Shown here: piece after piece, positions 9,644 through 16,363 of the stretch
Numbering within the stretch: the stretch's first letter is position 1
How the letters are laid out: every line of letters starts with the position of its first letter
NCBI GenBank assembly: GCA_019637615.1
Contig: JAHBVJ010000051.1
Coordinates: 1 to 36,226 of the forward strand
DNA length: 36,226 nucleotides
DNA from: Anaerolineae bacterium
GTDB lineage: Bacteria; Chloroflexota; Anaerolineae; Aggregatilineales; UBA2796
Reading direction: 5' to 3'
Notes under the pieces: model-generated
The model's input: the letters and a program-made list of their open reading frames with translations, nothing else
What the model was told of the DNA's origin: nothing
Database searches by the model: none
Made by a program: the position numbers and the translations under genes

Positions 9644-10759
9644 ATGACGACGATTCTGATCATCGAAGACGATCCCGCCTTACGGGAAGAAGTCATCGGA
9701 TGGCTCATGTTCGAGGATTACGAGGCGCTCGAAGCAAGTGACGGGCGAGAAGGTCTGAAGTTAACGCAAGAACAGCTCCCTGACCTGATCTTGTGCGACA
9801 TTACCATGCCGAATCTCGATGGATACGGCGTGATTTTGGAAATCCGTGCTAATCCGCTTACGGCGCAGATTCCGTTTATCTTCTTAACAGCGCGTGCCAG
9901 CCATGAGGATGTGCGCAAGGGCATGTTGCTCGGCGCTGACGATTACCTGACGAAGCCATTTTCGCGCGTAGAACTGCTGAAAGCCATCCAGATTCGTTTG
10001 AAGAAGAAAGAGCTAGAAGAAGATGCGCTGCACCAACAGATCGAGATGTTGACGGCGATGGTCAGCCAAGAGCGCGAACAACGCCTGCTGAAGTCGCGCA
10101 TCGTATCGATGTTTTCGCACGATTTCCGCAACTCTTTAGCTACTATTCTGGCGTCTAGCGGGCTGTTGAAAACTTTTGGCGACCAACTTGATTCAGTACA
10201 GCGGCAGCGCACCGCAGAACGTATCGAAGGGTCAGTGCGCCGCCTGATGCAGATGCTTGACGATATGCTGGTATTGGCTGAAATGGAAAGCGGACGCTTC
10301 AAATTCTCCCCGCAACGGCTCGACGTGAATGCGCTCATTGCCTCCATCGTGGAGGAATTTCAATTCACCTATCAGGAATCGCATACGATCCACTTCGAAT
10401 CGCAGGTGTCAAAAAATGTCGCCGTCGATCCCCAGTTAATTCATCAGATCGTGTCTAACTTGATCTCGAATGCGATCAAGTATTCACCGAGCGGCAGCAC
10501 CGTGGAGATCGTCCTCACGGAAGACAACGGTCTCTTGCAGTTACGGGTGCAAGATTTTGGCATCGGCATCCCGCCGAACGAGCAAGGGCAGTTGTTTGAA
10601 CTGTTCCATCGAGCGTCCAACGTCGGGAAGATCAAGGGTACCGGCTTGGGTTTGGCGATTGTCAAACAAGCCATTGATTTGCACGGTGGCAAGATTATGG
10701 TCGATAGCACCCTTAACCAAGGCACACAGATTTCGGTTTCGCTGCCCATCGCCTCTTAG
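9644..10759 (+). CDS. Response regulator-histidine kinase hybrid (REC-HisKA-HATPase)
   Basis: A 371-residue protein with an intact N-terminal receiver domain (acidic pair Asp9-Asp10, acceptor Asp52 in LILCDITMP, Thr82, Lys104 in LTKPF), a coiled linker (110-150), a HisKA domain with His159 in SMFSHDFRNSLA, and an HATPase_c domain ending in GTGLGLAIVKQA. It has no DNA-binding output. The gene starts 3 bases after the stop of the large kinase, with GAGGA just upstream, so the two are co-translated in practice. The likely scheme, inferred from this arrangement, is that the large sensor phosphorylates Asp52, which then sets this protein's own kinase activity; the final regulator would be encoded elsewhere. 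The kinase cores of both proteins are very alike (FHRASNVG shared), pointing to a duplication. Confidence 0.93.
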   Translation: MTTILIIEDDPALREEVIGWLMFEDYEALEASDGREGLKLTQEQLPDLILCDITMPNLDGYGVILEIRANPLTAQIPFIFLTARASHEDVRKGMLLGADDYLTKPFSRVELLKAIQIRLKKKELEEDALHQQIEMLTAMVSQEREQRLLKSRIVSMFSHDFRNSLATILASSGLLKTFGDQLDSVQRQRTAERIEGSVRRLMQMLDDMLVLAEMESGRFKFSPQRLDVNALIASIVEEFQFTYQESHTIHFESQVSKNVAVDPQLIHQIVSNLISNAIKYSPSGSTVEIVLTEDNGLLQLRVQDFGIGIPPNEQGQLFELFHRASNVGKIKGTGLGLAIVKQAIDLHGGKIMVDSTLNQGTQISVSLPIAS

Positions 10760-10794
10760 GAATGTTAGGAATGCGGTCAGCACATCCGCGCTGA

Positions 10795-11283
10795 TTATGC
10801 TGACTGCTTCAAGGTACACAGTGCTTGCCGGATTTCCCCAAGATGGTAAGCCGTGTGAACCACGATTGCCAGCGCTCCTCCGATGGTGTCCTCATCATCC
10901 CATGTCTCAAGCTGACGCAGCATCGCAACAATACGTTGATAGGTCGTACGAAGTTGCTGCTGCAACGCTGCCCACTCGTCGGGCGTCACTTCCTTCACGG
11001 TGCGCCAGATTTCGCCCCAATCTATTTTGCCGCTGTCCTGTTTGAGGATGTAGCGTTCCAGTGTCTCCAAGTAGAAGTTGACGTGAGCAACTTGTGCCGC
11101 TAACGTAGCGCACGTAGCAGAGACAGGGCGCGACGCCTCGGACGCATTGATGGTAGCCAACGTCTCATATAACGAAGTGCCTCTGTCCAGATAGGCGCTG
11201 TTCTGATTCTGATTCTCGAAGGTTTCATCCAGCAGATCGAATAGATTGTTCGTAAAGTTGGCTTGCTTGATTTGCGCAGTCAT
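10795..11283 (-). CDS. DinB-fold protein
   Basis: A 162-residue four-helix-bundle protein of the DinB/YfiT-like superfamily, whose members bind a divalent metal through three histidines and include thiol-dependent transferases. The metal ligands are His67 in AAQVAHVNFY and His143/His147 in VVHTAYHLGEIRQA, the last being the family signature. The reading frame is open back to 11346, but the ATG at 11283 is preceded by GGGAGGGAG at ideal spacing, so I take that start. It is convergent with the kinase operon, with an inverted repeat GTCAGCA/TGCTGAC (10776-10782, 10798-10804) across the junction. The function is not predictable from sequence; bacillithiol or mycothiol-type detoxification is a known theme in this superfamily. 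Confidence 0.85.
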   Translation of the reverse strand: MTAQIKQANFTNNLFDLLDETFENQNQNSAYLDRGTSLYETLATINASEASRPVSATCATLAAQVAHVNFYLETLERYILKQDSGKIDWGEIWRTVKEVTPDEWAALQQQLRTTYQRIVAMLRQLETWDDEDTIGGALAIVVHTAYHLGEIRQALCTLKQSA

Positions 11284-11380
11284 TTTCACTCCCTCCCGTG
11301 GTGGTACGCTGCTATGGTACCATGAAAGTGTGTTCGTGGCGAACAAGTGTAACGGAGCGGGCAGCGAAGGTGAGGAGATG

Positions 11381-11417
11381 CATCGGAGTCCGACGGTTCA
11401 CGTATCGGACTCCGATG
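11381..11417. terminator. Perfect 13-bp-stem hairpin after the DUF6438 gene
   Basis: CATCGGAGTCCGA and its exact complement TCGGACTCCGATG, with an 11-nt loop, begin 7 bases after the stop codon of the minus-strand DUF6438 gene. No T-run follows in either direction. It probably ends or stabilises that transcript. Confidence 0.65.
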
Positions 11418-11424
11418 GAATAAG

Positions 11425-12291
11425 TTAGCTGACTTTATCAGCGATGAGCTGATCGATGCTGTCCTCGATCTGCACGAGACCAATCGGCGCGTTAGGATCG
11501 CCCTTGTAGCGGACAATGTGCTTGAACTGGTCTTTTCCGCGTACCGAGGTGGTCACGGTCGCCTGATCGGTGATCACCTGCTTCTGATAACTGTCCGACC
11601 AGTCGAAATAGCCGGAGAGGTCAGCGATCTGCGCGACATGCGCGATGGCAGCCGCATCCACCTCGAACACCTGAACCCCGATCTTGCTGACGTTGGCAAT
11701 GCCCACGTACACGACTTTGCCATCTTCGTAGGCAGCGATGGCGTAGACGGGGCACATGCCAAAGCACGCATCGCGCTGCAAGGTGAGCAGCGGCGATTCC
11801 CCGAACGTGGAAATCGTGGAAAAATCAGACGCGACGCCAGTCCAGAGGTGCGTATTCGTCATTACATCGATCCACGTTTCGAGATAGGGAAGGGCGAGCG
11901 GTGCGCTGCTATCACCGACGTAGCGCGTGATACGGTGCTGCTTGCCATCGCGCGTGACCGAGGTGATGATCGTAGGCATATCCGTAACCGTCATGGTGTC
12001 GTAGGCTTCCTTCCAGTCGAAGTAACCAGCAGAGGCAAACGCATCTACCATCTGCTTGACGATTGCCGGATCGATCTGGCTGGTTTGTTCGCCTGTCACC
12101 GCGACAAACTTTTCACCTTTGTAGATGACCGTTCCGTCTTCAAGGATAGTGACGGTATAGATCGGGCAAGCGCCGAAACAGGCGGTACGCTCAAGTGTGA
12201 TCGCCACTTTGGCTTGTTGTGCCTGTACATGGTTCGTGGCGGTGACCAAGACAAGGATAGCTAGCAGACCAGTGAATACAAACTTCTTCAT
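11425..12291 (-). CDS. Exported protein with two DUF6438 domains
   Basis: A 288-residue exported protein. It has a clean signal peptide (MKKFVFTGLLAILVLVTATN, cleavage near VQA-QQ) followed by two copies of one domain. Copy 1 (about 30-150) opens LERTACFGACPIYTVTI and copy 2 (about 170-285) opens LQRDACFGMCPVYAIAA; both then continue with DG-V-Y-G and GYFDW and share TxTxTSVxxxxxxxxIxRYxGD. This is the pattern I know as DUF6438. Each repeat keeps a Cys-x3-Cys pair, which in an exported protein could form a disulfide or redox site. Function is unknown. An AAGGAG lies 12 bases before the ATG, a little far but acceptable. It is divergent from the MerR gene. Confidence 0.8.
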   Translation of the reverse strand: MKKFVFTGLLAILVLVTATNHVQAQQAKVAITLERTACFGACPIYTVTILEDGTVIYKGEKFVAVTGEQTSQIDPAIVKQMVDAFASAGYFDWKEAYDTMTVTDMPTIITSVTRDGKQHRITRYVGDSSAPLALPYLETWIDVMTNTHLWTGVASDFSTISTFGESPLLTLQRDACFGMCPVYAIAAYEDGKVVYVGIANVSKIGVQVFEVDAAAIAHVAQIADLSGYFDWSDSYQKQVITDQATVTTSVRGKDQFKHIVRYKGDPNAPIGLVQIEDSIDQLIADKVS

Positions 12292-12464
12292 TGTGATTCG
12301 TTTCTCCTTCTCACAACATTAAGACGTTCGAAGCAATCGAAAAGTTCCCGCTCAGTTGGCGCTTCAACTCTACGCTGGTGTGCGTGCATCGTTTTAGGAT
12401 AGCGTTGGCTTATTGGCGCTGCATCCGCGATACCACGTATTTTTGATTCCGAGGATTTGGGGAC

Positions 12465-12495
12465 TTGACTTAGAGTGCGCTCTAAGTTGTAGACT
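12465..12495 (+). promoter_or_regulatory. MerR-type promoter with 20-bp dyad operator
   Basis: A -35 box TTGACT (12465-12470) and -10 box TAGACT (12490-12495) are separated by 19 bp, the overlong spacer typical of promoters activated by MerR proteins. The spacer is filled by a dyad with 8-bp arms ACTTAGAG/CTCTAAGT (12468-12475, 12480-12487). The predicted transcription start falls at or next to the MerR ATG at 12503, so the mRNA would be leaderless. Autoregulation and control of the downstream reductase are the natural reading. Confidence 0.85.
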
Positions 12496-12502
12496 GGTAG
12501 GT

Positions 12503-12892
12503 ATGAACGACGAAACACTAACCATCCAACAGGTCGCCGCCGCGACTGGCCTCAGTGAGCACACATTGCGTTATTACGAGCGCATCGGGCTGATCCACCC
12601 TATCAGTCGTGCGGATAACGGTCACCGCCGCTATTCCACCAACGACATCGGCTGGATCGATTTTCTCAACAAGCTGCGTGCCGCTGGCATGTCGATTCAG
12701 CAGATGCAAGTGTATTCGGAGCTACAGCGACAAGGCGAAAGTACGCTGCCACAGCGCTTGGAAATGCTGAAATCGCTGCGCAGCGAGGTCGAAGCCCGCA
12801 TCGATGCCCTGCGCGAACATCTCGGCGTCATCCACTACAAAATTGACCTCTACTCGGAAATCGTGGAACAAAAGGCACTCGAAGTCACCTAG
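12503..12892 (+). CDS. MerR-family transcriptional regulator
   Basis: A 129-residue MerR regulator. The N-terminal winged helix reads LTIQQVAAATGLSEHTLRYYERIGLI (residues 6-31), followed by the wing GHRRYS, then a long dimerisation helix and the C-terminal tail HLGVIHYKIDLYSEIVEQKA. The latter resembles the AdhR/NmlR group that controls aldehyde and electrophile stress genes, often aldo/keto reductases. In contrast to the thiol-sensing members of that group, this protein has no cysteine at all, so any signal must be read differently. The start is the ATG at 12503; the frame is open upstream but the promoter overlaps it, and there is no ribosome site, consistent with a leaderless message. It probably forms an operon with the aldo/keto reductase 111 bases downstream. 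Confidence 0.92.
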   Translation: MNDETLTIQQVAAATGLSEHTLRYYERIGLIHPISRADNGHRRYSTNDIGWIDFLNKLRAAGMSIQQMQVYSELQRQGESTLPQRLEMLKSLRSEVEARIDALREHLGVIHYKIDLYSEIVEQKALEVT

Positions 12893-13003
12893 CAGCGACC
12901 TGTATGCAGTTGAAATAACCTCTAACTTTGCGCAACAAGCGTCAAGGTGGCTTTGATGCACCCTGATGCAGTTTTATCGGACATCGCTAAGAAAGGCAGC
13001 AGC

Positions 13004-13981
13004 ATGAGTACGCAAACGGCACTGAAACGAACGTTGGGACGTTCCGGCATCGAGGTCAGCGCGTTAGGGTTGGGTTGTTGGGCTATCGGTGGACTATGGA
13101 CGTGGATGGACGGCCCCGGCGGTTGGGGCGAGATCAATGACGCGGAGTCAATCCGTGCCATCCACGCCGCTCTCGATCACGGCGTCACCTTCTTCGATAC
13201 CGCCGCCAATTACGGTACGGGTCACAGCGAGCAGATTTTGGGGCAAGCGCTGACAGGCCACCGCGATCAAGCCGTCATCGCGACCAAGTTTGGCTTCAAA
13301 GTCAACGAGACGGATAAGCGCGTGACCTATTACGAAGACGACATTATCGGACATCTTCGGGCGGACTGCGAAGCCAGCCTGAAGCGGCTGAATATCGACG
13401 TTATCGACTTCTACCAGCTACATGTGTGGGATTACCCTGTAGCGAACGTTCCCGCCATGCTCGACGCGCTGGAAGGCTTGATCAAGGCGGGCAAAATCCG
13501 CACCTATGGGTGGAGTACGGACGATGTTGACGGCGCGCATGAGTTCGCCAAAGGTACACACTGCGTCGGCATTCAGCACGATCTGAACGTAGTGCAGGAT
13601 GCGCCAGCCATGTTGGCTCTGTGCGCGGAACTGAACCTTGCCAGCGTCAACCGCAGCCCGTTGGCGCGCGGCGCGCTGACTGGCAAGTACAACAAAGACA
13701 CCGTGTTCGCCAAGAACGATGTACGCAGCGATTCGTGGTCGCGGGAACGTTTCCTGATCCCGACGCTGGATCGCTTGGAAGCCGTGCGTGACATCCTGAC
13801 CAGCGGCGGACGCACGCTCACACAGGGCGCGTTAGCGTGGATCTGGGGACGCAGCCAACAGACCATCCCGATCCCCGGCTTCAAGACGGTCGCGCAGGCG
13901 GAAGAGAATGCCGCCGCGATGAACCTCGGCCCGCTCGCCGCTGATCAGGTACGCGAAATCGATGGATTGCTAGATCGCTAG
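13004..13981 (+). CDS. Aldo/keto reductase, MerR-linked
   Basis: A 325-residue NADPH-dependent oxidoreductase of the aldo/keto reductase superfamily. The tetrad is Asp65 and Tyr70 in FFDTAANYGTG, Lys95 in ATKFGF and His140 in FYQLHVWDY. The N-terminus TLGRSGIEVSALGLG is typical of the bacterial YghZ/Tas-like groups, and the C-terminal IPGFKTVAQAEENAAA is the cofactor-binding stretch. The ATG at 13004 is preceded by AAAGG at 12992-12996; an upstream in-frame ATG at 12947 has no ribosome site. Its position behind the MerR gene suggests induction by a reactive aldehyde or other electrophile, which this enzyme would reduce. That role is inference from context. Confidence 0.93.
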   Translation: MSTQTALKRTLGRSGIEVSALGLGCWAIGGLWTWMDGPGGWGEINDAESIRAIHAALDHGVTFFDTAANYGTGHSEQILGQALTGHRDQAVIATKFGFKVNETDKRVTYYEDDIIGHLRADCEASLKRLNIDVIDFYQLHVWDYPVANVPAMLDALEGLIKAGKIRTYGWSTDDVDGAHEFAKGTHCVGIQHDLNVVQDAPAMLALCAELNLASVNRSPLARGALTGKYNKDTVFAKNDVRSDSWSRERFLIPTLDRLEAVRDILTSGGRTLTQGALAWIWGRSQQTIPIPGFKTVAQAEENAAAMNLGPLAADQVREIDGLLDR

Positions 13982-14000
13982 ACACCGCATCATCTCTTTT

Positions 14001-14028
14001 ACTGCCCGATGCACTATCGTCGGGCAGT
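14001..14028. terminator. Hairpin at convergent junction, copy 2
   Basis: ACTGCCCGA (14001-14009) pairs perfectly with TCGGGCAGT (14020-14028) over a 10-nt loop, between the convergent aldo/keto reductase and yjdF genes. The core 14003-14026 has the same arms and the same 24-bp length as the hairpin at 4372-4395, differing only in the 5 central bases. It lacks a U-tract. Confidence 0.6.
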
Positions 14029-14032
14029 CCCG

Positions 14033-14464
14033 TTATCGCCCTCGATGACGCGCTTTGGCCTTCATCTCCGCGACGGCGCGTTTGTGCGTATGGATTACCT
14101 CACGCTCCTCGCGACTAATGATCTGGCGCTCTTGCTTATGCTGCTCAAGCTGTACCCGCATCGCCTCATGCGCTTTGCTGGTGATCTCGGCATTCAATAT
14201 GGCGCGTTTCGTCTCTCGCTGCATCCGTTTGAAGTTGAGCGGGCGTTGCGGAGCCATGTCGAGTGAGATGCCCGTCGTCAGGCTGGCAAGTAGCTGTGTC
14301 ACCTCACGCAGAACGAATTCGTATACTTCCTGATCGCTCGGTTCCGCGCCGAAGATATGCCGCGCTGCGTACAAAACGCCTTCATCTTCTAACTCTACTA
14401 AGCCGATCCAGTAAGGCGCGTCAAAGAGAATCGTCAGTCGGGATGTGCTGTGGATAGTCGTCAT
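14033..14464 (-). CDS. yjdF: YjdF-family protein (DUF2992)
   Basis: A 143-residue protein of the YjdF family. The diagnostic N-terminus is present: LTILFDAPYWIGLVELEDEG, then LYAARHIFGAEPSDQEVYEFVL (residues 10-52). The C-terminal half is a basic, charged helix rich in Lys, Arg and Glu (EQHKQERQIISREEREV), common in the family. The function is unknown. In Firmicutes yjdF is famous because its mRNA leader is a riboswitch that binds aromatic nitrogen heterocycles, with the protein thought to deal with such toxic compounds. Here the gene also has a long structured leader, described separately. Start: ATG at 14464 with AGAGGA at 14469-14474 in the reverse direction. Confidence 0.85.
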   Translation of the reverse strand: MTTIHSTSRLTILFDAPYWIGLVELEDEGVLYAARHIFGAEPSDQEVYEFVLREVTQLLASLTTGISLDMAPQRPLNFKRMQRETKRAILNAEITSKAHEAMRVQLEQHKQERQIISREEREVIHTHKRAVAEMKAKARHRGR

Positions 14465-14600
14465 GCTGTCCTCTCAACGGAACATAGGCAAGTTGAATTA
14501 CCATCACTGGACATCCGTTGAGCGGAAGGATACGACAGCGGCGCGGGGATGCGCTGCTGTACCCGGACTACCAACCGGGCCGTGTGTGCGTGATCTACAA
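14465..14600 (-). ncRNA. Structured 5' leader of yjdF, riboswitch candidate
   Basis: About 136 nt of untranslated leader, read on the minus strand. It contains three hairpins in order: GGCCCGG-type stem CCCGG/CCGGG with an 8-nt loop (14562-14579); ACAGC-x-GCGC/GCGC-x-GCTGT with a 6-nt loop (14535-14560); and a 9-bp stem CTCAACGGA/TCCGTTGAG (14514-14522 with 14473-14481). The last arm overlaps the AGAGGA ribosome site, so folding could block translation. The yjdF riboswitch class is the obvious comparison, but I cannot confirm its consensus by eye. Confidence 0.55.
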
Positions 14601-14605
14601 CGCTC

Positions 14606-14634
14606 ATTATAAGAGATGTGTCAGAAATCGTGAA
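14606..14634 (-). promoter_or_regulatory. Promoter of yjdF
   Basis: On the minus strand, -35 TTCACG (14634-14629) and a perfect -10 TATAAT (14611-14606) are 17 bp apart. The predicted start near 14600 gives the ~136-nt leader. Confidence 0.75.
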
Positions 14635-14683
14635 GGGGGTTTTCATGGGTGTAAGATAATCGAATTCAGGCTATCTAACGAGC

Positions 14684-15322
14684 ATGATAAACGTGATGAC
14701 CGATGTACGTGTTCTGATTATTGCGGATGATCCGCTGGCACGGGCGGGATTAGGGGCGTTGCTCAAAAATCAACCGGGCTGTGAAGTCGTCGCGCAGATA
14801 GCGGCAGACTCGGATTTCGCCAACGCGCTGACCGTTTACCAGCCGCAGGTGATTTTGTGGGATCTGGGTTGGGACTCTAGTACCGCGCTGGATCGGCTAG
14901 TCGATCTACGCGAGTCGCTGCCGCCGGTGATTGTGCTGCTACGCGATGAAACCGTCGCCAGCGAAGCATGGACGGCAGGCGCACGCGGGCTGCTACGTCG
15001 TGATGCTTCCGCCGACATGTTGTTAGCCGCGATGGAGACTGTGACGCGCGGATTAGTGACGCTCGATCCGACGATGGCGCTCACCGTGATGCCGATCCGT
15101 GACCGCACGCTCACACAGCCTGTCGATGAATTGACACCACGGGAACGGGAAGTCTTGCAACTGATGGCGGAAGGCTTACCCAACAAAATCATCGCGCAGC
15201 GCTTGAGCATCAGCGAGCATACGGTGAAATTCCATATCAACGCCATCCTCAGCAAGCTCGGCGCGCAAAGCCGTACCGACGCGGTAGTGCGGGCGACGCG
15301 CAGTGGACTGCTGTTGTTATGA
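14684..15322 (+). CDS. NarL/FixJ-type LuxR regulator with atypical receiver
   Basis: A 212-residue two-domain regulator: receiver-like domain (1-125) and LuxR helix-turn-helix (about 148-210; LTPREREVLQLMAEGLPNKI, then ISEHTVKFHI). The acidic pair Asp15-Asp16 and acceptor Asp60 (VILWDLG) are kept, but the conserved Thr/Ser is Leu86 (VIVLL) and the conserved Lys is Arg106 (GLLRRDA), so ordinary phosphorylation switching is doubtful. No kinase gene is adjacent; the kinase pair at 5579-10759 is the only one in the window. Start is ATG 14684 or ATG 14696; neither has a good ribosome site. Its stop overlaps the stop of the convergent cyclic-nucleotide-binding gene by 6 bp. Confidence 0.88.
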   Translation: MINVMTDVRVLIIADDPLARAGLGALLKNQPGCEVVAQIAADSDFANALTVYQPQVILWDLGWDSSTALDRLVDLRESLPPVIVLLRDETVASEAWTAGARGLLRRDASADMLLAAMETVTRGLVTLDPTMALTVMPIRDRTLTQPVDELTPREREVLQLMAEGLPNKIIAQRLSISEHTVKFHINAILSKLGAQSRTDAVVRATRSGLLLL

Positions 15323-15937
15323 TGGTTGGGCGGTATTGGCCTGCCGCGCCTGCACGGTCTTGACCATATTGGCGAAGGCCGCGATCAGCCCCGCGATTTC
15401 GTCGTCGTCGCTGTGCAGCGCGATTTCCTTCAAGGCTTCTTCGTATTCGCCTTTACCCAAACGGTCTACAAAGGCTTTGATCTTGGTCATGTAGTTGGTG
15501 ATGTGCCGCACGCGATCAGTCAGGTTGCGGATCATCGCCATACCGAGATCGGGGCATTCCGGCAGCAGGCGGATGAATTCTGCACGCGTCAAGCCCAAGA
15601 CTTCAACCGCATCGATAGCCTCTGCGGACGCGGATCTCACTTCTTGGTCAAGCATCGCAAAATCGCCAAACACGCGGATCGGCTCATAATTGGTGAGCGT
15701 CAGTTCGTTGCCATCCGCGTCCGTCGTGAAGATGCGCAAACGGCCTTTGATCAGCACATACATCGTGTCGCCCGCGTCGCCCTTCTTGAACAGGAGCGTT
15801 TTCGCTGGAAATGTCTGCTGCTTCATCACGCCGATCATGGTCTTGAGGTCATCTAGCGAAACGCCCTTGAAGGCCACCGATTGGCGAAGGGTCTGGGCAA
15901 GTTGTTCGATCATCTGCGGATTCATAACGCTGTCCAT
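15317..15937 (-). CDS. Stand-alone cyclic-nucleotide-binding protein
   Basis: A 206-residue protein with one cNMP-binding beta-roll (about 12-130) and a helical tail, but no DNA-binding domain, so it is not a Crp-type regulator. The roll shows FKKGDAGDTMYVLIKGRLRIF and the phosphate-binding cassette GDFAMLDQEVRSASA, which keeps the nucleotide-binding arginine. The tail (VDRLGKGEYEEALKEI) parallels a segment after the same domain in the PrsW fusion (VTHITNGNYAEAQKLA), so the two proteins are paralogous in this part. It is the last gene of the three-gene prsW operon, 40 bases after its neighbour. I infer that it relays or senses a cyclic nucleotide together with the PrsW fusion. Confidence 0.88.
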   Translation of the reverse strand: MDSVMNPQMIEQLAQTLRQSVAFKGVSLDDLKTMIGVMKQQTFPAKTLLFKKGDAGDTMYVLIKGRLRIFTTDADGNELTLTNYEPIRVFGDFAMLDQEVRSASAEAIDAVEVLGLTRAEFIRLLPECPDLGMAMIRNLTDRVRHITNYMTKIKAFVDRLGKGEYEEALKEIALHSDDDEIAGLIAAFANMVKTVQARQANTAQPS

Positions 15938-15977
15938 TTACGCTGCTGAGTTTTTTGTGATCACGTACGAATTGTTA

Positions 15978-16349
15978 TTAGCTTTCTTCTTTGTCTGATT
16001 TTTCCTGCTTATCGCGGTTACCTAGCAGCTTATCCCAATTCATCCGCGAAATCCGCTTCGGGCGCAGACGGGCACGATAGACAAGGTCGGGTTCGGTGCC
16101 GCTGACATGGACAAATCCCTTGTTGTGCAGTTCTTCCAGCACTTCATCCAGATTATCCATGTCCGCGAATTCTTCCCGCAGCGCCGCCAACGAGATGCCA
16201 TCCATCAGATGCTGTCGGATCAGCACTTGCATGATCTTACGCTGTGCTTCGGGCAGGTCTGGCACATCCAGAGCAGAAATGCCGCCCTGATCCGGTGGTG
16301 TGTTCCCCTTATCCTCACCATCAGGCAGTGAGTTCAGAAATTTATCCAT
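15978..16349 (-). CDS. Small winged-helix-like protein
   Basis: A 123-residue protein that I do not recognise. Residues about 30-95 (EAQRKIMQVLIRQHLMDGIS, then LAALREEFADMDNLDEVLEELHNKGFVHV) read like a winged-helix fold: three helices followed by a beta strand pair, as in small HTH or protein-interaction modules. The C-terminus is strongly basic and charged (RLRPKRISRMNWDKLL). GAGGA lies 5 bases before the ATG at 16349; an overlapping GTG at 16352 is too close. It sits 14 bases after the PrsW fusion gene and 40 before the cNMP gene, so it belongs to the operon. A role as adaptor or DNA-binding output of the cNMP proteins is possible but unproven. Confidence 0.75.
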   Translation of the reverse strand: MDKFLNSLPDGEDKGNTPPDQGGISALDVPDLPEAQRKIMQVLIRQHLMDGISLAALREEFADMDNLDEVLEELHNKGFVHVSGTEPDLVYRARLRPKRISRMNWDKLLGNRDKQEKSDKEES

Positions 16350-16363
16350 CACGTTCCTCGCCC

